From Ophiosphaerella korrae (lineage: Eukaryota > Ascomycota > Dothideomycetes > Pleosporales > Phaeosphaeriaceae): DNA of 64,000 nucleotides. Under the pieces are notes generated by a model. That model saw nothing but the letters and a program-made list of their open reading frames with translations, made no database searches and was not told where the DNA came from. Numbering within the stretch: the stretch's first letter is position 1; each line of letters opens with the position of its first letter. The DNA lies in contig JALNQF010000002.1 of NCBI GenBank assembly GCA_028456385.1, positions 620,001 to 684,000 of the forward strand. Reading direction: 5' to 3'. A program made the position numbers and the translations under genes. This document shows positions 57,681-64,000 of the stretch, piece by piece.

Positions 57681-60200
57681 ATGAGCGCTGGGCCCGTCGC
57701 AATCACCGAGCCGCCTGACGAGGGAGCGGCGCCTCTCAACTTCATCTACGCCTGCGCCGTGTGTTGCTACACCTTCGCCGACGTCCATGAAGGCCACAAA
57801 GCAACAGTTAAAGGCTTCTCGGACGGCATCAACCCCAAGCACCGCCTCGTGACTCGGCTTTTTCTCGCCAGCTGCTGCCACGTCTTCTGTGGCAGTCATC
57901 TTGAGGGCGGCGGTACGTTCACAACACTGATTTCGTAACCCACGATGCTAATATCCAATAGGACCTGCGTTTCATCCTGAAGGGCAGCGGCCTCAGGCAC
58001 CATGTCCCGTATGCATCAAGGAAAAGGGCGAACACGAGCCTCGCGACCTCTACTCGATCCGTGGTTTCAAAAAGGACGAATACGATCCTATAATTCCGAC
58101 GTCCTGGTTTACCGCGTCTCCGGTACCCTTAGATGGCCCTGGAAAGGAAATGGAAGCCTTACGAGTATGCGCACTTCTATTGAAAAACGCACCTATACTA
58201 ACATTTAATAGTTTCAATACTTCGCATTAATTCGGTACTGCCAGAACACGCACACGACCCGCAAGCCGCTACAAGACGCCTTGAAGGAGACCGAGAAAAA
58301 ATTAGCCTCCATGCAAGACCTTGCTACCAAAGAACACGACAAGATGATGCTTTTACAACAAGAGAACAACCAGTTGAAGGCTACAGCGCGCATAGCTGAC
58401 CAGATGAAGTCAGAGATACAGCGACTACAGGGTTTCGAACATGAAGTAGATCAATTTCGCCGATTGAATGTCAAGCCACGTGATTTGAAGTGGTTCTTGG
58501 ACAAAAAAGACGAGATCCTGCACAGTCTACAACTGATACCATTGCTTAATGAGTGAGTTAAATCCAATATTTTCCAACACCTCCACTAATTCTCTCACAG
58601 ACAAAACAGGAAGATGCAGGAGCGCCTGGCGTCGCTCGGAGATGCTATGGTACTTGACCCAGTCCCCAGTTTCCAAGATCTTGACCTCAATGCCATCCAT
58701 GATGATGACGGAATCAATGACCCTCAACATGAGAGGCTAACTGAAGGTCCTCAACAGATCACTTCAAGCTATACTATGGGCAGGTCTGCACATGCCCCAG
58801 GCAACCCTGTGGCTACTCCAGCAACCCCATTACCGAAGCGGCCAATGAAACGGCAACGGCTAGAGTCACCGCGCCCTATACAAATCGATCCGCCTACAAG
58901 CCGAGATGCTATGCCACCCCCGGTCAAGCCCTTGCCTACAATGCGTTCGATGCGAAAATTTTTGCCCACATTACGCAAGACGTTTTCCTTCGCACACCAT
59001 AAGCGCCAACCCGACGCTAATCAGGGCGATGATGACAGCATTGACCTCTACACAGATGGCACCGAGCCGCAAGGCAGTGGGGCATATGGATCCTCAGATG
59101 ACGATGTCTTTTCCTCACAACAAAACGATCGTAGCGAACCTCCATATATGTCCGACGCATTGCCTGCTGAGAATATGACTCAAGGAGCAGGCCCACAGGA
59201 GTCTCACCTCGCTGCCAACGCTGGGGCCGATAGCGACAGACCCAGCTTCACTTCCCGTACTGCATCGCCAGTGAAGATGGTCCAACATGACGGCAGTCAA
59301 CTCACGTCTCAGCTCCCTGCCGAGCGATCTTATATTCGACTAATGGATGGCCTATCTCGTAATGATTTAGTAGAGCTTGAGCTCAAAGACCCACGTCAGA
59401 ATACCTCTATTGCTTATCAACCTATTGGAGGGAGTAGGCAAGTCAATCCTTACAGAAAGGATTCACGGATGCACGAAGATGTAGTTGGCCAGAAATACTG
59501 GAATCAATCACCATTCTCGCAGGATTACCACGCGAACTCGGTCCAAGCACATCCAACTGACAGCCACTACGATAGAAACATGTCCGAGGTGCCACAGAAT
59601 CCAGTAACACCTGCTCCCAGGAAATATCAGCAATCGAGTCTTCAGCCTGAGAGTTTAGTAAGTTCCTTAGTTGAATACCCTCCTCATAATGCATGGCAAT
59701 CTTCCAGACCCGGGATCGCTGAGCCCCAGGACAGTTCGACTCGTTCCGTGGCCTATCAGTCTCGAGATCCAGTAGCCGGCCAGGAGCCAAACTGGAGTGA
59801 GCCACGTGGCTTGGGTGGGCTTCCTTTCCTTGAATCCCCTGTGATCTCAAGAAGCCATCCTGTTGAAGACCACTACAGAACTCAATATTCGCATCGTATG
59901 CGGCAATCGCTCCAGAATTATAATCGCAGCTTGAATTATAAACAGCCCAAGCCTAGACGCTCGCCATGTTTTCGCCGCAACGCATACGACCCTTCGCATC
60001 GACTGGGACCCCGCCCTAACCATCACCCATACAATGTAGACCCGATTGCCCCCTTCGTTCGTCAAATCGCTCGCGATCGTGAAAGCTCTTCAACTGTTGC
60101 ACCAAACGCTTCGCATCCATCTTCTGTGCGCACACAATCAAGTCTGGAGGCTTTGCAGCGAGTTGGAGTCCGAAGCAGTCGTCAAGAGTTCAAAAGATAG
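57681..60200 (+). CDS. RING-finger/coiled-coil protein, unknown function
   Basis: Four exons, 57681..57912, 57962..58164, 58212..58552 and 58601..60200, give 791 aa; introns are 47-49 nt. The N-terminus (residues about 23-100) holds zinc-ligand pairs in RING order: YACAVCCYTF, SCCHVFCGSHLEGG and PCPVC. A coiled coil follows at about 165-245 (LKETEKKLASMQDLATKEHD, LLQQENNQLKATARIADQMK). The remaining 540 residues are low-complexity, rich in Ser, Pro, Gln and Asp, with a basic tract (LPKRPMKRQRLESPRP) that could be a nuclear signal. It may be an E3 ubiquitin or SUMO ligase; the RING plus coiled-coil layout recalls meiotic Zip3/HEI10-type proteins, but I cannot confirm that. It follows the complex I gene head-to-tail. 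Confidence 0.8.
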
Positions 60201-61385
60201 TCCTGCAAATCCAAGCAGGAAATCGTTTTCTGGCATTGGTAATTGTAAGGCTCGACGGCAATGCAGGTGACGCACATCTCTTGGAAGTTTGCAAAAGATG
60301 TTGCCCATGTATACTATTTCTCGACTTGTTTCACAGGAAGTTCTGGCATAAATCGTAAGACTGGGTTTGGCCATGGCCATGACTGCAGAGCATTTGACTT
60401 GTAAATGCGCAGTGATGGCCAAGACGGATTATTGGAAATGCCAATGTAAGCAGTCAGAAATCCAACTTGAAAAGTATCCTTCTGTGTTCTTACGGTGATG
60501 CGTGATTGGCTATGTCTCCTCACATGAGGTGCAGGTACACTTCCCCACTACTACAAATGCCGATCATCTGCCGGTTGCCATGTGCAGATATCTTGCAAGC
60601 GACCCACGGGGCAGATCGTGCAGATCATCGTTACATAATGGAAAAGATACTCCTTTCGACAATACTGCTCCGGCCAAACATGTCACACATCACGTTCGAT
60701 CAAGGTACGACCCCACGAAGCTTAGTAGCGGCGCGCTTTACTATCTTCGACACGGAGGGCGTTGAACTATCTGCCGACAGCCCTGCGCCCGAGACCTAAA
60801 CCCGGGTAAGGCGAAGCTTAATTCCAGGACTAATGTTAATTTAGAGATATGATAAAGTTGAATGTATGTTGCAAATATGAGACTAGCTTGCAGCGAAAAT
60901 CCATGACCAAGGCCCCGCTCCCAGGTCTCCCCAACTAGCTAGGGGTAGAGGCGATCGAAGTTCCATGTTGCCACTGAGACTAAAAAGTGCGCTTTCCACC
61001 TCATCTCGCTCGCGCCAATGTTTTGAAACGACTATTACCGCCGGCCCACGAATAACAGCCCCTGTATCCCCGCAATAAATTGAATCGCATGACCCATTCT
61101 GCCAATGGGTTAAGCACTCTGTTAATATGCTCCCAAGTTTAGGCAATATATTCCACGCGGCGACTATGAACAAATCTATCAACGATACTGGTTCTGGTAT
61201 ATTGAGATGAGTGACGGGTATTTTTTTCTCCATGCTAGTTCAAGGACGGAGACCATAGTCCGTAGTGCTAGACAGAAATGTACAAGGGAGCGATGAAGAA
61301 ATATTGTATAAAGACTGGAGGTTGCTTGGTGATGGAGAGGTACGCCGGTCACTCATTCCTCGAGCATTGACGACAATATATCAAG
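60201..61385. other. Intergenic, no firm gene
   Basis: About 1.2 kb. A 116-codon minus frame (ATG 61233 to 60883) and a 97-codon plus frame (60506-60799) lack domains and neighbours that support them; I leave both out. The last 150 bp form the promoter of the GH5 gene with a TATA-like box. Confidence 0.5.
61307..61314 (+). promoter_or_regulatory. TATA-like box of GH5 gene
   Basis: TATAAAGA 79 bp upstream of the GH5 ATG, in core-promoter spacing. Confidence 0.45.
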
Positions 61386-62469
61386 ATGCTTCTCAGGAAC
61401 CTTCTTGCGGTAGCCGCTCTGGCGAGCACCGCATTCGCTGCCCCTGCCGAGAAAAAGCGTCAGGATAAGTTGAAATGGTTTGGCATCAACGAGTCTGGCG
61501 CGGAATTCGGCGAGAAAAACTTCACAGGCGTCTACGGCAAAGAATACATCTGGTACGATTTCAAGACAATTGATCAATTCATTGGCCAAGGCATGAACAT
61601 GTTCCGCCTCAACTTCCGTAAGCAATTCCACCTTCAACCCCCCCCCCCCCCTTCCCCCTTCAAAATCCTCTTCCTAACCCCCCCCCCCCCTTATAGTCAT
61701 GGAGCGCCTCACCCCCAACTCCCTCACCGGCGCCTTCGATCCCCTTTACCTCGGCAACCTCACCCAACAAATCAACTACATCACCTCCAAGGGCAAATAC
61801 GCCATGGTCCAACCCCACAACTACGGCCGCTTCCTCGGCAACATCATCACCGACACCTCAGCCTTCCAAACCTGGTGGCACAACGTCGCCTCCCAATACG
61901 CCTCCAACCCCCTCGTCGTCTTCGACACAAACAACGAGTTCCACGACATGGACCAGCAACTCGTCTTCAACCTCAACCAAGCCGCCATCAACGGCATCCG
62001 CGCCGCCGGCGCCAACAAGCAGTACATCACCCCCGAAGGCAACAGCTGGTCCGGCGCCTGGACCTGGATCTCCTCGGGCAACGCCGCCTCCCTCGTCAAC
62101 CTCAAGGACCCCGCGAACAAGCTCGTCTATCAAATGCACCAGTACCTCGACTCAGACGGCTCGGGCACGCACGCCGAGTGCGTGAGCGCTACCATTTTCC
62201 GCGAGCGGCTGGTCGCGGCGACGCAGTGGTTGAAGGAGAACAAGAAGATTGGTGTGATTGGCGAGTTTGCGGGCGGGAATAATAGCGTGTGTGTTGCGGC
62301 GCTGAAGGATGGGTTGGCGTATATGGCGAGCAACAAGGATGTGTGGTGGGGGGCGATTTGGTGGGCGGCTGGGCCGTGGTGGGGGGATTACATATTCAAT
62401 ATGGAGCCCGGTAGCTCGAATGTGGCGTGGACGGCTATTTTGCCGGCGATCAAGGGGTATTTTGTTTAG
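61386..62469 (+). CDS. Secreted GH5 endo-beta-1,4-glucanase
   Basis: Two exons, 61386..61617 and 61697..62469, give 334 aa. The 79-nt intron contains two runs of about 10 to 12 C and joins FRLNF to [10 protein letters not shown] signal peptide ([20 protein letters not shown]) with a basic dipeptide region (EKKRQ) precedes the TIM barrel. Marks of GH5 subfamily 5 are [23 protein letters not shown], the acid/base Glu158 in [24 protein letters not shown] and the nucleophile Glu267 in GVIGEFAGG, followed by [16 protein letters not shown]. It hydrolyses cellulose internally with retention. There is no CBM1. The coding strand changes from C-rich to G-rich around 62150. Confidence 0.93.
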
Positions 62470-62763
62470 GTGAGGGGAGGGGTGGTCAATGGTTCGCTTC
62501 TTTGGTATATATATATACTTTGCTTGACAGATGAATTCATGTTTATGAGATGTTACTTATTGGGTCTGGTGTGCGTGGTGACTTGGTGTGCAGTGGCCTC
62601 AAACAAGCCCCAAACAAGAAGTGGAACAGATGTAGTGCACAAAGCTGTCCATTGTAGATGAAGTCGAGCGAGGGCTTCTATATATAGGCCTAGTGCCAAG
62701 CCGCTACGGTAGGCCTACGTGATCCATCTGATCCATACATAACATGGTAAATTCTGGGTTGTC

Positions 62764-63763
62764 TTATGGCTTACCTTTCCATGCCTCACTCAGATACGCT
62801 TCTAGCCCGAGGAATTTATACTCTGGGAACCGTTGATTGAACTGGTCCCCAACATCCCATGCCCCGTTTAGTATGGCCACGAAGAAATTCAGCACAAACT
62901 CTTCAGACAGTTCCTCCCTCTTATCCTCAGGAATCGCATGATGCCCCAACAGTGGCACCCAACTACTTTTCAACACCCCCGCCCTGACATCCTCAGCCCG
63001 CACATACTCGACATTCCACTCCCCGCCACGGAGCTTCTTACCCAGAGACAGGATCTCCGAGCACTTGGTCCGATTACCCGATATACCGCCGATGACGGGC
63101 CACGGCCTGGGGTCGTCTAGTGCGAGGGCAATAACCTCCGCTACATCCGATACAGCCGCTATCGTAATAGGGACATCTTCGTCCAACATGATTGCGTGGC
63201 GGTTCTCAAAGTCGATGAAGAATGGCCAGGTGACAAGGCCAGGTGACAACGAGTGCGGATGCGCAAAGTAATCCATAAACACGCTTGGCTGAAAAAGACA
63301 GTACTGCAATGAACCGAGGGCTCCGGTTTGACGTAGAGTGGAGAGGTATGCGGCGATTGTGTCTTTAAGTTCATATAGGGGGACACCAGAGTTAGATGAC
63401 ATACCCCATTCGCTAGGAGCAAAGCGTGTGACACCCGCGGCTATGCATGCGTGGATGAGGTTTTTTTGGGTGAGGCCGTCGACGTCCAGGTGGGCGACGA
63501 GGAAGGAGAGGCAGGTGTGGAAGCCTTGAAGTGCCTTGGTAAGGGCAGAAAGGTCGGTGTAGTCGACTTGGAGGTAGGTCACGCCTGGAGAGGTTTGGGT
63601 GGGGAGTGAGCGCGTGAAAATGGTGATTTCATGTTTACCGGAGCGGATGGCGGGGCGTAGGAGTTCGGTTGCGACGTCTGGGTGGAGTGGTCAGTAGTGA
63701 AGGGTTCGGATAGGTGTGAGGAAACTTACTGCCGGTACCACCAGCTACGGCGATTTTGACCAT
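62764..63763 (-). CDS. NmrA-like/isoflavone-reductase-type oxidoreductase
   Basis: Two exons, complement(62764..63677, 63730..63763), give 315 aa; the 52-nt intron splits the Rossmann motif, so the start MVKIAVAGGTGN needs the first exon. The NAD(P)-binding glycine motif GGTGNVA, the segment TYLQVDYTDLSALTKALQG, CLSFLVAHLDVDG and RFAPSEWGM are typical of the NmrA/PCBER-like atypical short-chain dehydrogenases, which reduce small aromatic or quinone-like substrates or act as redox sensors. The Lys in YELKDTIAAYL is where catalytic members keep theirs. No signal peptide is present, so it is cytosolic. No biosynthetic partners are visible within the window. Four copies of a 16-bp repeat lie just upstream of the ATG. 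Confidence 0.88.
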
Positions 63764-63775
63764 GGTTGAAGGCTA

Positions 63776-63839
63776 GTGTTTGTCTTAGGTAGTGTTTGTC
63801 TTAGGTAGTGTTTGTCTTAGGTAGTGTTTGTCTTAGGTA
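63776..63839. repeat. 16-bp tandem repeat, four units
   Basis: Four perfect copies of GTGTTTGTCTTAGGTA, starting 13 bp upstream of the NmrA-like gene start codon (minus strand), so inside its leader or core promoter. On the minus strand each unit reads TACCTAAGACAAACAC. Confidence 0.9.
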
Positions 63840-64000
63840 GTGTTGAAGAGGTAGAGTGATATAAATACTAGCATATCATGGAGTAAGATTACCAATAAAG
63901 CACATCTTGGCGTAGAACTGCTGACATATTTTATTGACACTATTACGGAGGTGCCTTTCAAAAGTCCTTGCCCACCGCCTCCGGGAATAAGCCACATGCG
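63840..64000. other. Upstream region, window edge
   Basis: The 5' flank of the NmrA-like gene; no gene start is seen before the window ends. Confidence 0.4.

Noticed and set aside
60883..61233. 116-codon minus-strand frame upstream of GH5
   Set aside because: Lies in the GH5 promoter region and shows no domain, signal peptide or neighbour support.
1..63763. Possible cell-wall-degradation gene cluster
   Set aside because: The AA12, PL1, GH6 and GH5 genes are many kilobases apart with unrelated housekeeping genes between them.

Overview
The window comes from a filamentous ascomycete, most likely a plant-associated Dothideomycete (Pleosporales-like). Evidence: genes carry short GT-AG introns (mostly 47-60 nt). 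Secreted plant cell-wall enzymes (AA8-AA12 pyranose dehydrogenase, PL1 pectate lyase, GH6, GH5) lie beside fungal-specific families (DUF1996, fungal rhodopsin-domain membrane protein, HET incompatibility proteins, NmrA-like reductase). The order is inferred; no rRNA or other species marker is present.

Layout. 0-7.7 kb: 3' part of an AA8-AA12 enzyme, a Baeyer-Villiger-type monooxygenase, a DUF1996 secreted protein, a possible gene remnant and a pectate lyase. 7.7-10.5 kb: AT-rich gene desert. 10.5-15.3 kb: PHO84-type phosphate transporter with an upstream CACGTG site, then a GH6 cellulase. 15.3-21 kb: desert plus a decayed HET gene. 21.4-24.4 kb: divergent mitoribosomal S25 and PPR genes. 26.7-32.6 kb: rhodopsin-like membrane protein, secreted TAP-type peptidase, BTB protein. 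33.1-37.7 kb: compact housekeeping block (nuclear poly(A)-binding protein, UBC9, PEX19, an unknown conserved-looking gene). 37.7-45 kb: tandem repeat, a tiny unrecognised membrane protein, a second decayed HET gene, a possible degraded gene. 45.4-47.1 kb: two small unknown genes. 47.1-56.7 kb: accessory island with almost no credible genes but a striking tandem array of hairpin cassettes flanked by splice-site-like motifs, and a small proline-rich gene with a TATA box. 56.7-64 kb: complex I 21.3 kDa subunit, RING/coiled-coil protein, GH5 endoglucanase, NmrA-like oxidoreductase.

The genes are independent transcription units; there is no clear biosynthetic cluster. Pectin and cellulose degradation genes recur but are spread out. 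The most unusual material is (i) the 50.1-51.5 kb array, in which hairpin arms differ between units yet stay self-complementary, (ii) two HET genes broken by stops and frameshifts, at least one stop fitting a RIP-type CAG to TAG change, and (iii) a recurrent switch from C-rich to G-rich coding strand within single genes. Exon boundaries were assigned by reading splice sites and frames by eye; no homology search was run.
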